From contig JACAXG010000028.1 in NCBI GenBank assembly GCA_018881555.1, positions 1,460,006 through 1,524,005 of the forward strand: a DNA stretch of 64,000 bases, written 5' to 3'. The stretch's first letter is position 1; every line of letters begins with the position of its first letter. Source of the DNA: Amblyornis subalaris. Its lineage: Eukaryota; Chordata; Aves; Passeriformes; Ptilonorhynchidae. Positions 11,286 to 22,380 of the stretch are shown here, one piece after another. A program made the position numbers and the translations under genes. The notes below the pieces were generated by a model. That model saw nothing but the letters and a program-made list of their open reading frames with translations, had not been told where the DNA came from and made no database searches.

Positions 11286-12341
11286 TGGGTGTGAAAATTC
11301 AGGATTCTGACCTAAAGTGGGAAGTTGCCCACAGAGGGGGTGTGGCTGGGGGTGCAGCTGGCCAGGGTTTGATCCAGTGCTGGGTTTTGTGTCCCTCTTC
11401 GACACCACATTTTCTCCTGTTCCCAAACCCAACCAAACACCTGACAGAAGGACACTGGGAGCTGCCTCCCTCCTGGCTGGCTCTAGGGAGCCTTTCGAAT
11501 CCCCCTTTTCCCCTCCATCCGTTTGAGACATTTTCCTTCCAACCTCACTTTGCGTTTCATTATCGCTGGGCTCCGCTCCAGATGTTCCAGTCCTCGATCC
11601 CACACCTTTCTCTCCCTTTGGCCACTGGATATTGGGCTGAACCAGAGCCAAAGGAAAGCCACCCCCCACCTGTGCATGGAATTAGCAGCGGGCACGCCAG
11701 AGCTCCACGGACTCGTAAACGTGGCCATCTGCACCTGGCAACAGGATTTTTTAAAGGGAAACAAGGAAAACACCCCCCTACTCCTAAATGGGTTGGGTTT
11801 TTTTTTAACTCTGGGGGGAAAAAAAAAAATAAAGAGGAAACTTGTAAATGATTTGCTTGGAAAAAGCCATTTCCCACAGAGATTGGGCACGGCCAGGGAG
11901 AGCTCGTGGCTGTGACTCAGGGGAAGGAGGATGAGTCCCAGCTGCTCGCTGCTGGATTGGGAACAGCTCTGCGTGATTCCTGGCTGATCTGGGGACAGTT
12001 CGGGATGTGGCTCTGCAGCTCTGCCCTCCCAGGTGACAGTCTGGGCCTGTGTTATGGCACAGAGCCCGTCCTGCCTGCCCTCCTGCCTTTCCCACCGCGG
12101 TGCCAGGGCCAGCAGGCTCGGGGCTGCCACCCCTCCTTTGCCATCCTCACTCCGTGGGGTGCTGCCGCCCCTTCCGGGCTGCCCAGCCCCACACCAGCGC
12201 TGTCCCAGTGCCAGCCCAGCAGCAGGGAAAAACGCACCGGGAGCATGACTTTCCAGTTTTAGGCTAAAAAAGTGGGATTAAACCATGCAGTGACCCTGTT
12301 GGGAGCCCGGTGTAAACGTATTTCAAAAAATAAATTAAACA
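11286..12341. other. Intergenic sequence between two CR1 copies
   Basis: Nothing coding is recognised. A homopolymer-rich patch (T run near 11799-11807, A run near 11820-11829) lies in the middle. The last 100 bases are AT-rich with AATAAATTAAACAATCG just before the next CR1. Confidence 0.35.
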
Positions 12342-12475
12342 ATCGTGGAGTCCTGGAATGGTTTGGGTTGGAAGGGACCTGAAATCTCATCCAGTGCCAC
12401 TTCCTCTCATGGGCAGAGACACCTTCTGCTATCCCAGGATGCTCCGAGCCCTGTCCAACCTGGCCTTGTGTCCCA
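12342..12475 (-). mobile_element. CR1 LINE fragment, antisense, short
   Basis: TGGAATGGTTTGGGTTGGAA, GGGCAGAGACACCTTCTGCT and CTGTCCAACCTGGCCTTG mark a short CR1 3' end in reverse orientation. It stops inside the GGCCTTGGACACT block seen in the longer copies. Confidence 0.8.
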
Positions 12476-15400
12476 CCTGCTGTGTCCAGGAGAGGTTCCC
12501 TCAGGTTCCCTTCCTCCCTGGAAGCTGAGCTGGTGCCTCATTTCCCCACCCCAAATGACATTGTTGATTCAGACCTTCGAGTGAGCGCGGGGTGTCGACA
12601 CCCCGGCAGGAGGAATTCCTGCACTCCCACGCAGATTGATGGGCCGCTCCAGCCCTTATTGGGATGCTTCCAAGCTCATTAGGGAGATGTCTGTTTGCCG
12701 TGTAATTAACTCTGAATGAGATCGGCGACGAACGGATCGTTACGGTTCCAGCAGTTACTGAGCTCGTAAGGAGCAGGTAAGGAGCTGCCAGGACACCCCT
12801 GGCTGCTCAGGGAGGCTCGCGGAGCCGAGGGATGAGCAGAGATGCAGGAATAACTGTAGGGATGTGAGGGATGTTGGAGAGGCTGATGATGNGGGGACTG
12901 AGACCTCATTCACTCCNCGACCAGGAAAAACAGAGGTGGTCCCAGCAAATCCTCAGGGACTGAACCCACCCCATCCTGGGCTTCTTGGGCTGTAACACCC
13001 ACCAGGGCAGTAGGAAGCACCCCGGAATTCCCAGTCCAGCTGTGGCCTGCAGCTGGACAGGCATCCAGGCCATCATCTTTGGCTGCATCCCACTGTGTGG
13101 CATCCCCTGGCTCCTTCCAAAGGGAACTTTCTCGGCTGGAAATGCCCTTGCTGCTCCACACATCCAGCCAGGACGAAGAAATCCCTCTGCTTCCACAGAT
13201 CTGAGTGAGCCGTCCCTGGGTTACAGCAAATTAAACACCAAAAAAAGTCGCTTTTGTGCCTCCTNCCCACTCCTGTAATTTTTTCACTTCCAGGATGATG
13301 CGAAATCTGTGTCACTCCTGTGTCCCCAGCCAGGAGGGCACCACTGAGGGAGTAACTGCTCCCAGTTGGTGTAGGATGGGGAATGAGGAGGGAATTGGGC
13401 TCAGGGCAGGGCTGGGACCATGTCGGAGTCCAGGGACAGGGTTTGCTCAGGCTCTGGGCTCTGTGGCTCTGCCTGCCCTAATAAAAATTGCACATTTCAC
13501 GTGTATGATTTTTTAAATTGAAGCTTTAAAAAAANCCCAAACCAGTGGGTTTTGGCTGCTTTATCCCCTTATTGGGGTTATTTAAATCAAAAGCAGAAAT
13601 GGGGNGGAAGGTTCCTTTAGTGACTGCAGCTGGAAGGGAGCCAGCCATAGCTGGAGCCAGAGGGTGGCTTGGGGTCCGTGGTCCTGGAGGTCGCNGTCCC
13701 AAAGTGCCATCAGGAGAACGACACGGAGCTGGTGCACCCACATCCTTTTGGGGCTGAGGGAGGTCACCCTGCCAAAACCCTCCCTCCTGGGATGCTGCTC
13801 CCTTCCCGAGCCGGGACAGTGGGTTTGTCCCGGTCCACGCAGGCTCAGCCCCCAAATCCCAGCGGAGACGGGGCCGGAGCNGGGGAGCTGAGGTGACCAA
13901 AGGTCCTGGTGGTGAGAGGGACAGCAGCCTGTCGGAGCTGGGGGCGTTTTTGTCGCCCAAACCCCTCTCCCCCGCCGGAACGAGGCTGTCTGCAGCTCCC
14001 CGGAATCGCTGTAGCTACGGGCAATTTTCTGTGTTCGAGTTTCGCAAAACCATATTAAGAAAAATCTCGCCCTGGCGCGGCTGGCTCTCCTCCAGGCTGG
14101 AAATTGCATTCCCCTGCTTGAAATTCCTCCCGGAGTTTCAGATGGAGAATGTACAACTTCACTTTCCATCTTGAGCTGCTGTCACACATTTTAATAACAG
14201 GGGCTGGGCTCCACCCCAGCCGTGGCCGCGTGCCAGGATTCTGGAGCGAACCCGTTGGAGCGGTTGTGGCGAGGCCTGGGATGGCTCTGGTGGTGCTGGA
14301 GCTGTGNCTCAGCCCCAAACCCCCCCTCCCCAGCCCAGCTCAGCCTCTTGGCCCGAGGATGGGCTGTGTGGGTTGGTTTTTCATCCTCGGGGAGGAGTTT
14401 TTGGGGTCTCCTGTGCCCCGGGTGATGGGGAAGCCGGCGTGGAGGGGATCAGCTCCGTGTGCTGCTCCTCAGTGCTCGTGAGCCAGACTAGGACATGTGA
14501 TCCGTTCCTCCTCCTTGCTCAGATCCTGTGATCTGCTCTGGTGAGCCCTGGCAGAGCCCTGATGGTCCCACATAGGTTTTTCCCTCTGTACATCCTGCCT
14601 CTCCACACTGTAGGATCAGGATAAATCCCCCTGCAACACGACATTNATGATGAGTTTTTTCCCAAAACCCAGCAGATAAACCTCAAAGCTCATCAGATCC
14701 CTGGGGAAAAGCCTTTGCTGAGACCCTGGATGGGCCTACAGAGGGGTGGCACTGCCAAAGCTCCCGGTGACATCCCCGTCTGGATGACCCCACGGAGAGC
14801 TCGTGGTGGGGACCACAGCGGAGAGTGACCCTGTCTCCCGGTCTGGCAGGGCTGTGCTGCTTTAGGGACAGCCACAGGGCTGCCTTTCCAGCNACCGCCC
14901 CCGTGCCCGAGGCTCGGCCGTGCCACATCCCCGGGGACAGGGCCACCTGCGTCCCTCGGGACGGGGTTTGCCTCCCTGCCTCGAGCTCCCTTTCATGGGC
15001 TGCTCTTTGAACCCGAGCAGTCGTGCCGTATTTGTCCAACACTCGGCCCTAATCGGGGAAACAGCCTCCCTAATTGGATTGGGGCTGCCGGGAGTAATTG
15101 GCTGTTTGGGAGCAGCCGTTTCGGATCAAGCTGTGCGCAGCCTTTAGCGGCTCCGCTCGCCTTTATCAGCCTGGCGAGCCGCGCCGTGGAGCCCACCTGG
15201 GAAGTGATCTCCCGTGTTTCCAAAGCGTTTTTCATCCCCGCTGATCCCCTGAGCCCTTTCCTTTCTTTCTCTGCAATAACAAACCGGGGGAAATCCCGGA
15301 AACCCCAGAGCGCCCGCGCTGCGGCTCCCGCCCGCCCGCCGTGGGCAGAGGGGGGGTCTGCAGGGGGGTCACGGTGCCGGGGGGGCCAGCGGGGTGCCAG

Positions 15401-16685
15401 GGGTCACATCCTGCTGGTTTGGGGTTGGGGAGAGGGTGGGCAAGGGGAGCACGGAGCGCGCGTGGTGCTGTGCTGGTATTGCCGGGTTTGGCCCTCGGTG
15501 GGACTCGTCACTTGTCCTGGATCAGGCAGGATCTTCCCTGCTTTGGGACCAGGATTTCAGCCCACGATGGGGAGAGCTGACCNTGCTGCTCTGACCGGGA
15601 TTTGGCCACGCTCCAGCCTCTCCATGGAGCATCTTCCTCCACACGGCCACAGTGGCCTGGCTGGAGCCACCAGCTGGGTCACGGAGCTTCCCAAGGACCT
15701 GCTCGCTCCTGCCAGGACCCAGGGAGGGAAAACAATCCTTGTTGTCCTTCAATGGAGACAATCGAGGGTGGTGAGGCCCTGGCACAGCCACCCCTGGGTG
15801 GCCACGGAGGTGTGAGGGTGGCCACTGCCAGCCAAGGACACCAAGCACGGGGAGAACATTGCAGAACTCCTTTATTTCAACCAAAATGTCCTCATTTTGC
15901 TAAAATCTTGCCTGTGAGCTGCTTGTCCTCAACTGCCTGAGCTGCTGGCAAGGCAGGGAGCTGATCCCTGTCCGGTGGGGTCTGGGCTGAATCCCAGGAC
16001 CCTCCTGCAGGGCCCCCCAGCTCTTCCAGACATGGGACTGCGGTGACCTTGGGCACACCCCAAGCCCTCGGCGCCTGGTCCCGGCCACAAACTCGTGTTT
16101 TAAGCCTTTTTCCTCAATTTCGAAGGTGAGAAAGGAAGTCTCTGACCGTGCCAGGGGCGGCTGGCAGTGCCAAGAGGCNCCGTGGCACCAGCCCTGTCAG
16201 CCCCCACGCCGAGGGTGAGGAGGGTGAGCGCCCTGTGCTCCCCCCTCTCGCCTTTCCAGAGTCTCCCTGGCTGTGTTTGGACAGAAGTTTGTCAGAATCG
16301 GGATCTATTCCTGCCAAACGTTCCCATTTTGACAAATTGGCATTTTCCAACAACAACATTCCCCCCCCCAACCCAAACAGGGAGCTGGAGCCGCTCCCGC
16401 CCGGCGTGGAACGGTTCCTGTTCCCAATCCCTTACGTATCCCAACAAGAGCTGGCAAGTGCCCCGATCTGGGATGCGTTTGTATTTANCAAACCGCTCCC
16501 GATAACAGATCCGCGGTCCCGGTGTCATGTCCCCTGCCTGCTTTTCCTCGGGGAGCCTTCGCCCATGGAGCTGGGAGGGATCTCCGGTTGTTCCCTCCCG
16601 CTGGAAGCACCAGGGCGGGACAAGGAACCCCGAGCAGGCGCCGAGCGCCAGCCACGAGAGGGCACAAAGCCCTGGCCCTGCAGCC
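12476..16685. other. Repeat-poor upstream flank of HS3ST6
   Basis: No transposon was found here. Short AT-rich pieces with conserved-element texture occur near 12690-12760, 13980-14180 (GAGTTTCGCAAAACCATATT) and 15030-15300 (CCCTAATCGGGGAAACAGCC, TAATTGGATTGGGGC, CTTTATCAGCCTGGCGAGC). The last also has CpG-rich sequence. Several could be distal promoter elements of HS3ST6. No exon is seen. Confidence 0.3.
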
Positions 16686-17165
16686 ACGCAGCCTTGTCAC
16701 CGTGTCACCCTGTCACCGTGTCACCGTGTCACCCTGCAGCCCTGTCACCCTGTCACCGTGTCACCCCGAAGCTCTGCAACCACATCACCCTGTCACCCCG
16801 CAGTCCTGGCACTGTTTCACCGTGTCACCCTGCAGCTGGATCACCCTGTCACCCTGCAGCCCTGTCCCCGTGTCACCCTGTAGGTTTGTCACCCTGCAGC
16901 TGGATCACCCTGTCACCCTACAGCCCTGTCCCCCTGTCCCCCTGTCCCCCTGTAGGTTTGTCACCCACAGCCCTGTCCCTGTGTCCCCATGTAGGTTTGT
17001 CACCCTACAGCCCTGTCCCCCTGTCTCCCCGTAGGTTTGTCACCCACAGCCCTGTCCCTGTGTCCCCCTGCAGGTTCGTCACCTCCAGCCCTGTCCCTGT
17101 GTCCCCATGTAGGTTTGTCACCCCCAGCCCTGTCCCTGTGTCCCCCTGTATGTTTGTCACCTGCA
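16686..17165 (+). repeat. TGTCACC-type minisatellite upstream of HS3ST6
   Basis: The array is about 480 bases long. It starts with short units (CCGTGTCACCCTGTCACC) and grows into a longer unit containing TGTAGGTTTGTCACC, ACAGCCCTGTCCCTGTG and TCCCC. Several units carry CCCTGCAG or CCCTGTAG variants. The + strand is C-rich. A 384-codon open frame across it simply reads the repeat (Ser-Pro-Cys-His-like) and is not a gene. Confidence 0.9.
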
Positions 17166-17479
17166 GCACTGCCATCGTCCAAGTTCCCAGTGGTGCCACT
17201 GTGACCCCATCACTGACCCCCAATCCAGTTCTGCTCCACACCCTCCCCATCCCAGGCCATGGATCCTCATCCCCACCACGCTCCAGCTCTTGGAAGATTT
17301 GAGNGATCTACTTATAAAAAGAGTTAATAACATTAATAGGTTAATTAAGACAGCGACCTGGTGCCTGTCCGGGATCCTGCATCGCTGCAGAGCTGGAGCC
17401 TCCCGGGTGAGACCCTTTCCAAAAACACCCACTGGAGCCCCAGGAATGATGAGAACAGGAGGGAATACATAAAAGAGGA

Positions 17480-17885
17480 AAAACTGATGGGAAAATGTGG
17501 TGAAACATGGAGGAAATGTGGGAAACCATGGGAAAACGTGTGAAAACATAGGGAAACGTGGGGAGCGTGAGAAAATGTGGAAATGTGGGGAAGCGTGGGG
17601 AAACATGGGAATAGTGTGGAAAAACAAGGGGAAATACGGGAAAAAAGCAAATATATGGGGAAATATGGAAAAACATGGGAAAAGGTGGGAAAATACGGGT
17701 AATTGTGGGAAAATGTGAAAATATGGGGTAACCTGGGGAAATGTGAGGAAATACAAGTGGGAAAAAGAAAGGAAAATACGGGAAGTGTGGGAAAAAGAAA
17801 GGAAAATAGGGGGAAGTGGGGGCAAACATAGGGAAACGTGGGCAAACATAGGGAATCGTGGGCAAACATAGGGAATCNTGGGCAA
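17480..17885 (+). repeat. A/G-rich minisatellite abutting the promoter
   Basis: For about 400 bases the + strand is almost only A and G with scattered T and very few C. It is built from variants of GGGAAAACATG, GGAAATGTGG and GGGCAAACATAGGGAATCG. The last four units (17820-17885) are the most uniform, about 20 bases each, and stop at the CpG island. The purine strand is the non-template strand for HS3ST6. Confidence 0.9.
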
Positions 17886-18720
17886 ACGCGTCGCCCTGCG
17901 CGGCGGGGCCGGGAGCGCTGCCCGGGGCGGGGGCTGCCCCGTCCGGGTGACACCCACGCGCGGGGAGCCCCCGTCCCCGCGGGGATCCCGGCGGTGCCCC
18001 CGCGCGTGCCGCGCCCGCTCCCCGCTCCCCGCTCCCGGTCCCCTCCCATCCCTTCTTCCCTTCCCCTCCTCGGGGCGTCGCCGCCCCACGCGCGCGTCTT
18101 CGCCCTCCCCCGCCCCGCGGGCGGGCGTGGGGGCGGCGCGGGCGGGGCGGGGGGACCGGGGGGCCCCGGGGCCGGGCCGGGCGCGCGGGGGAGCGCGGAG
18201 GGGGGCGCGGGGGGCGCGGCGGCGGTGCGGGATGCGCGGCCCCCGATGGGATGTAGCGGGCGGCTGCTGGGACCCGCCGGGGGCCGCCGCGCCTCGCCGC
18301 TCCTCGCCATGATCCTCTTCTTCACCTACTTCTTGTCCTGCCTGCCGGGGCCCTGCGAGCCGCTGCCGCCCGCGCTGCTGCCGCCGCCGCCCGCCGCGAT
18401 GCCCGCGGGGCCGGGGCCGGCGGGGGGCGCGGGGGGCGCGGGGGGCGGCAGCCGCCGCTTCCCCCAGGCCATCATCGTGGGCGTGAAGAAGGGCGGGACG
18501 CGGGCGCTGCTCGAGTTCCTGCGGGCGCACCCCGGGGTGCGGGCGGTGGGCGCCGAGCCCCACTTCTTCGACAGGTGCTACGAGAAGGGGCTGCGCTGGT
18601 ACAGGTAAGGGGCAGGCGGCGGGGGGTGGTCGCGGGGTCGGTAATTAGCCGCGGCGCCGCGCTAATCGCCGCCCGTGCCGGGATGCGGCCGCTCTGCAAC
18701 AGGCGGGTCCGGGCGCGCCG
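17880..18720 (+). promoter_or_regulatory. HS3ST6: Promoter CpG island of HS3ST6
   Basis: The region is extremely G+C rich with dense CpG and many GGGCGG-type Sp1 boxes, most clearly around 18120-18155. No TATA box is seen within it. It starts where the A/G-rich minisatellite ends and covers the 5'UTR, exon 1 and the first hundred bases of the intron. The start of transcription cannot be placed exactly. A CpG-island promoter with dispersed starts somewhere in 17.9-18.2 kb is inferred. Long G runs (18120-18230) could fold into G-quadruplexes in the non-template strand and in the leader RNA. Confidence 0.75.
18246..18604 (+). CDS. HS3ST6: Heparan sulfate 3-O-sulfotransferase 6, coding exon 1
   Basis: This exon encodes residues 1-119 and two bases of codon 120 of a Golgi type II membrane enzyme that moves a sulfate from PAPS to the 3-OH of glucosamine in heparan sulfate. 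Seen: a 21-residue basic cytosolic tail, a short hydrophobic anchor (about residues 22-34, [13 protein letters not shown]), a Pro/Ala/Gly-rich stem (about 38-68), then the catalytic domain with the 5'-phosphosulfate loop [13 protein letters not shown] (79-91) and AEPHFFD (103-109), whose Glu104 is the family's catalytic base. The exon ends at a clear donor (AG|GTAAGG, GT at 18605-18606), the position used by two-exon HS3ST genes. The start at 18246 was chosen because it leaves a cytosolic tail before the anchor. Met22 (18309) has a better -3 base and could also initiate. The frame stays open far upstream, but that is GC-rich leader. The call of HS3ST6 rather than HS3ST2/3/4 rests mostly on exon 2. 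Confidence 0.9.
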
Positions 18721-19655
18721 GGTCCCGGGAGAAAAAGGGGGTTCGGGGGGCTGGGAGAACGGGAGGGAGGGGAGGATGCGGGTCCCGGGCGGGACGAGAG
18801 CGTGGCGGCAGCTCCGACCTTCGCCTGGCCTGGGGAAGGGGCTGCGGGCTGGTTTTTCGGGGCTGCTGCTGAAGTCGGGAGCGGTGCGAGTGAGAGAAGC
18901 CGTCCCCGTGTCCCCCCTTGTCCCCATGTCCCCGTTTTCATCCCTGTCCCCGCGTCGCCCCTGTCCCCTCACCTCCCATCCCGCATCCCGCCGGGCCAGG
19001 GACGGAGCCGGCGGCAGAAATTCGCTCCTTTAACTACCCAGGCTCTGCGATTTTAACCTTTTCCGCTTTATCCTCAGCCGTCCCCCCCGTTTCCCCACCG
19101 AGTTCCTTTAGGAATTGTTTTATTCGCGTGGTTTATAAAAATACAGGGATCGAGGACCTCGGGCTTGATCCCGGCTGTGCTTGGAACAGGGAGCGGGGTG
19201 AGGGGTGAATCAGTGGGATCCTCTGTGGGTTTGTGGCAAAGGGCAGAGCCGGAGCGATCCGAGGAAGTTTGGTTTTGGAGGGTTTCAGTGGAATTGAACT
19301 CTTCGGGCGATAAAGCATTCGGAAGAGCAGCTACTGTGCATGTGGTGTGGATTAAACCGCCGTCTCCCGGCCAGCTCCGGAGCGGCCGGGCCAAGGAGCA
19401 GGAGCGATAAGTCCCTTGAAGCCGCTGATGGAATCCGCTCCGTTATTTTGAAGGGAATCCAAANGTGTCGATGTACAAAAGCGCCGTGGTGTTCTCGGGC
19501 GAACATCTGAAAATAATAAAAGGAGTAGCTCTCCCTGTCCTTCCTGCCTCCCCAGCCCCTTCTCCCCGAGCCCCGCGGGAATACCGCATTTCTTCCGCGC
19601 TCTTAACGCTTCCCTGCGTTTCGGGGGAGGTTGCGGCTTCCCCATCCCCGCCAAA
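18721..19655. other. Proximal intron, grading out of the CpG island
   Basis: GC content falls from the island edge. At 19090-19150 the sequence becomes AT-richer (AGGAATTGTTTTATTCGCG). At 19420-19530 there is a unique stretch with TGATGGAATCCGCTCCG and GAAAATAATAAAAGGAGTAG. No exon or repeat is recognised. Confidence 0.35.
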
Positions 19656-19659
19656 ATAA

Positions 19660-20060
19660 CAACCTGTGAAAAATCAGCGTGCTTAATGGCAAGGGTAATT
19701 TTAGCGGTAATTTTACCCGCGGAGTTGCAGCTCTCTGAGCCCACATCTGGGCTGTAAAGTTATGACTTAACGCACCTTCAAACCCAGTAAGTAGCGGCGC
19801 TTATTTTTATGGCTGCATTAATATCCCCGTGATTTATGAGCTCATTCCTCGGCTCCGTTTGGGTCGGCGCTGCTCGAGAAACAATAATGATGATGATAAC
19901 TAATCTTTTCGGGGTGAGGATGGCCAGATAGATCTCGCTNGGCAGAATGGGAGTTTAATGACTGCGAGCACATAATTAAAGCGGGGAAGATCGAACGCTT
20001 TCATATCGCTCGCAGGACGGACCGCGGAGAGGAGCGGGAATAAATCTTACTTTGGATGGC
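19660..20060. promoter_or_regulatory. Candidate intronic enhancer, TAATT and GATA motifs
   Basis: This AT-rich unique block contains two exact GGTAATTTTA copies 12 bases apart (19694-19703 and 19706-19715), TTAATATCCCCGTGATTTAT, ATGATGATGATAACTAATC, CCAGATAGATCTCG and CACATAATTAAAGCGG. The density of homeodomain-type TAAT and GATA cores, the absence of repeats and the position 1.1 kb into intron 1 fit an enhancer. Conservation is not tested. Confidence 0.4.
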
Positions 20061-22380
20061 TCTGCTGCGAGTTTTTAGTGCTGTAAGTGCTCGCAGGGAG
20101 CCTGGCCTGACACCAGTTTTGAGATGATCCTGCATATGGTTGTGGTAAATTCGGAGGAACGGAGCGGGGAAGGTTTTCGGCGCGGGGAAGCGGGCGCTGG
20201 GCTGGGAAGAAGCTGCATCCTTTGGAGCAGGGAAAAAATCGGGAGATGTTTTGCTTTAACTCTGCGTAGAGTAAGNGTGGTTTTAATCACACACACACAC
20301 ACAACTATTTCCCTTCGTTTCCTCTCCTCTCTGCCTCTTGTTTTGTCTTCTCGCAAGACCTCGCTACACCGAGGGATTTTATCNCCGGCAAAGCCAGACA
20401 GAGCTAAATGTTTAAAGCTGGGATGTGCTGGAGTGGAGGGAAGGAGGAGTTGGACAGAAATTCAGGTTTTTCCAATGGATATCTCGAAAGTGGTGTAAAC
20501 ATTTTTAAAATATTTGAACTTGCTAGGAAACCAAAATTACACCAACCGCTTCTCGCGCCAAGATATTTGGCCCCAAGGCACCTGTAGGTCGTTGCTTGTC
20601 TTGAGTAAATGTGGAAAAAAAATTCCCTTGGAAATATCATTCCAGAATTATTTTATTCTTTCTTANTAGCTCAGTCCCGTAGTGATTTCCCTACTCTGGC
20701 AGGAGTATCCACTCAAGGGTGATGAGTAGTTGGTTATAAGTTACTGACTGAAATAATTTATTTTTACTGGATTGTCTTATTTAATTTAAATTTGAAATAG
20801 CCCAAAGCCCCTTTTTTTTTGGAGTAATAGCGAAAAGAAAGTGTTCTGCAAAAGCATCTCCTACAGAATTCNTTGAGTTACTACAGCTTTAGCTAATTCT
20901 AAGAAGATTAAACACCTTTTCTAGGCTGCAGCATAAATTACTTAATGGCTAATCCAAGCACGATGGGACGTTTTCTCCTCAAGCAAAACGCTATTTTAAT
21001 TTTTGTGGCACTCAGTGCTGCTTGAAGGAAACCTAAACTGAAAGAAGAGGCAATGTTGGTGTGTCAGCCACCAGTTTGGGGTGTGTGGGGGTCCCCTTTG
21101 GGAGCCTGGCACTCTCTCTCTGCTTTGTGGGAATGTGGGTGAGGACAAATGTTAAAAACTGAACTGAGTCCGAGACGTTTGGAGAGATATTTAGAAATCC
21201 ATTGCAAAAGCTGGAGGAGCTGTGATGGTGTGGGGCCAGATCCTGCCCTTCCTGTGGGAATTGGGGAAAACAACACTGGTGGGCGAAGGGATTTAAGGGC
21301 TGGAACCCCTCGGTGTGAGGGAAGCAGGTTTGGGGTCACAGGCGGCATTTGGGGCGCGTTCGCACCTTGTATGGTGGCCGTGGACGTGGGACTGGGGGCT
21401 CCCCTGGGCTCTCCAGTGTCACTGCTCTGCCCCACTGGGGACNTTTCGGGGGCGTAGAGGAATCTTTGCCTGGGATCGTTCCCTCTTTGGTTGCCAGAGC
21501 TGGTCTGGTTCCCACGCGGAGGTTCCGGCCGCGCCGTCTGCCTCGCGCCGGAGTTTGGCACAGCCTCGGGGAGTGTGGGGCTGTGGGGACAGGGGCAGGA
21601 GAAACGCGGAACAGCAGCTTTGGGGACATCGGCAGTGCTGGGAGAGAGGCTTTGCNGAGCCTGGTTTGCATCAAAGGGAGTTCGAGGGAATTCAGCTTTG
21701 AGGGAATTCGTGCGGAGAGCGCTCAGCTCATCCAAAGAGGAGTCTCCTCATCTCCATCTGCCAAAACTTTGCGGCAACACCAGCTCGATGTGACACTTTT
21801 CCTCTGTCTCGTGTTTCCTTGCGTGGTCTGCGATCCTAGTCCCTCTTTCCCATCTCGTGTCCCTGCTTTTTCCAAGAACCAGAGGAAGATTTAGACAGGA
21901 ATGGTGCTGGGCCAAGGCTCCCACAACCCTGCGAGTGCGCTGGGATTGCGCTCTGGAAGCTGCACACACTGGGCTTTGTAGGAACTGTAAAGAATTCCCT
22001 ATTTTCTCACAGTTCGGGCCTGAAGTATTAGAAAGTACTATGGGATGGCTGGTGAGTGTCCAGGCTGGAGCCCCGGCGGGACACGAGGAGCTGGAATCCC
22101 CGTGGAGCATCCTCCNGCCCTGCAGAGCCATCCCAGAGCTCCGAGTCCCTCAGAGGCCAAATTTAGCTTTTCACTGTCGTTTCCCCTTCCCATCCAGTGC
22201 GGCACAGGCAGGTTGGCATGAGGGGGGAGGAATTTTCCCTGGGATTCCTCATCCCTCTGTGCTTCTGCTGGGGTGTCCCAGCTCGGGCTCATCTCCGTGT
22301 GCCCGGGGGAGGCGGACGGGGAGCAGAGAGCTGCTCCATGGGGGATGTGGGGCTTCCCCCCTCCCCTTCCCCAGCCCCAT
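20061..22380. other. Intronic sequence, AT-rich then GC-rich
   Basis: 20480-21060 is AT-rich with several TAAT cores and a T run near 20811-20820, and may contain further conserved elements. A short (CA)n run lies at 20289-20303. 21060-22380 is GC-richer, with no exon or repeat recognised. Confidence 0.3.
20287..20304 (+). repeat. (CA)n dinucleotide run
   Basis: Eight CA units follow TTTTAATCA. It is short and probably only mildly polymorphic. Confidence 0.8.

Noticed and set aside
11126..11851. 241-codon open frame on the + strand
   Set aside because: Begins in an antisense CR1 copy and continues through unrelated sequence.
12880..12902. C/D snoRNA-like TGATGA ... CTGA words
   Set aside because: No terminal stem, no matching D box spacing and no guide region found; similar words occur by chance in several places.
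16148..17302. 384-codon open frame on the + strand
   Set aside because: Most of it is the TGTCACC minisatellite read as Ser-Pro-Cys-His repeats. The remainder resembles nothing.
17838..18245. Upstream in-frame extension of HS3ST6 exon 1
   Set aside because: Open only because the leader is GC-rich. It would place over 130 Arg/Pro/Gly residues before the membrane anchor, unlike the family, and its start lies in the minisatellite.
17157..18563. 468-codon open frame on the - strand across exon 1 and the A/G minisatellite
   Set aside because: It is the antisense of GC-rich exon 1 plus a Phe/Pro/Ser-rich reading of the purine repeat. No family resemblance.
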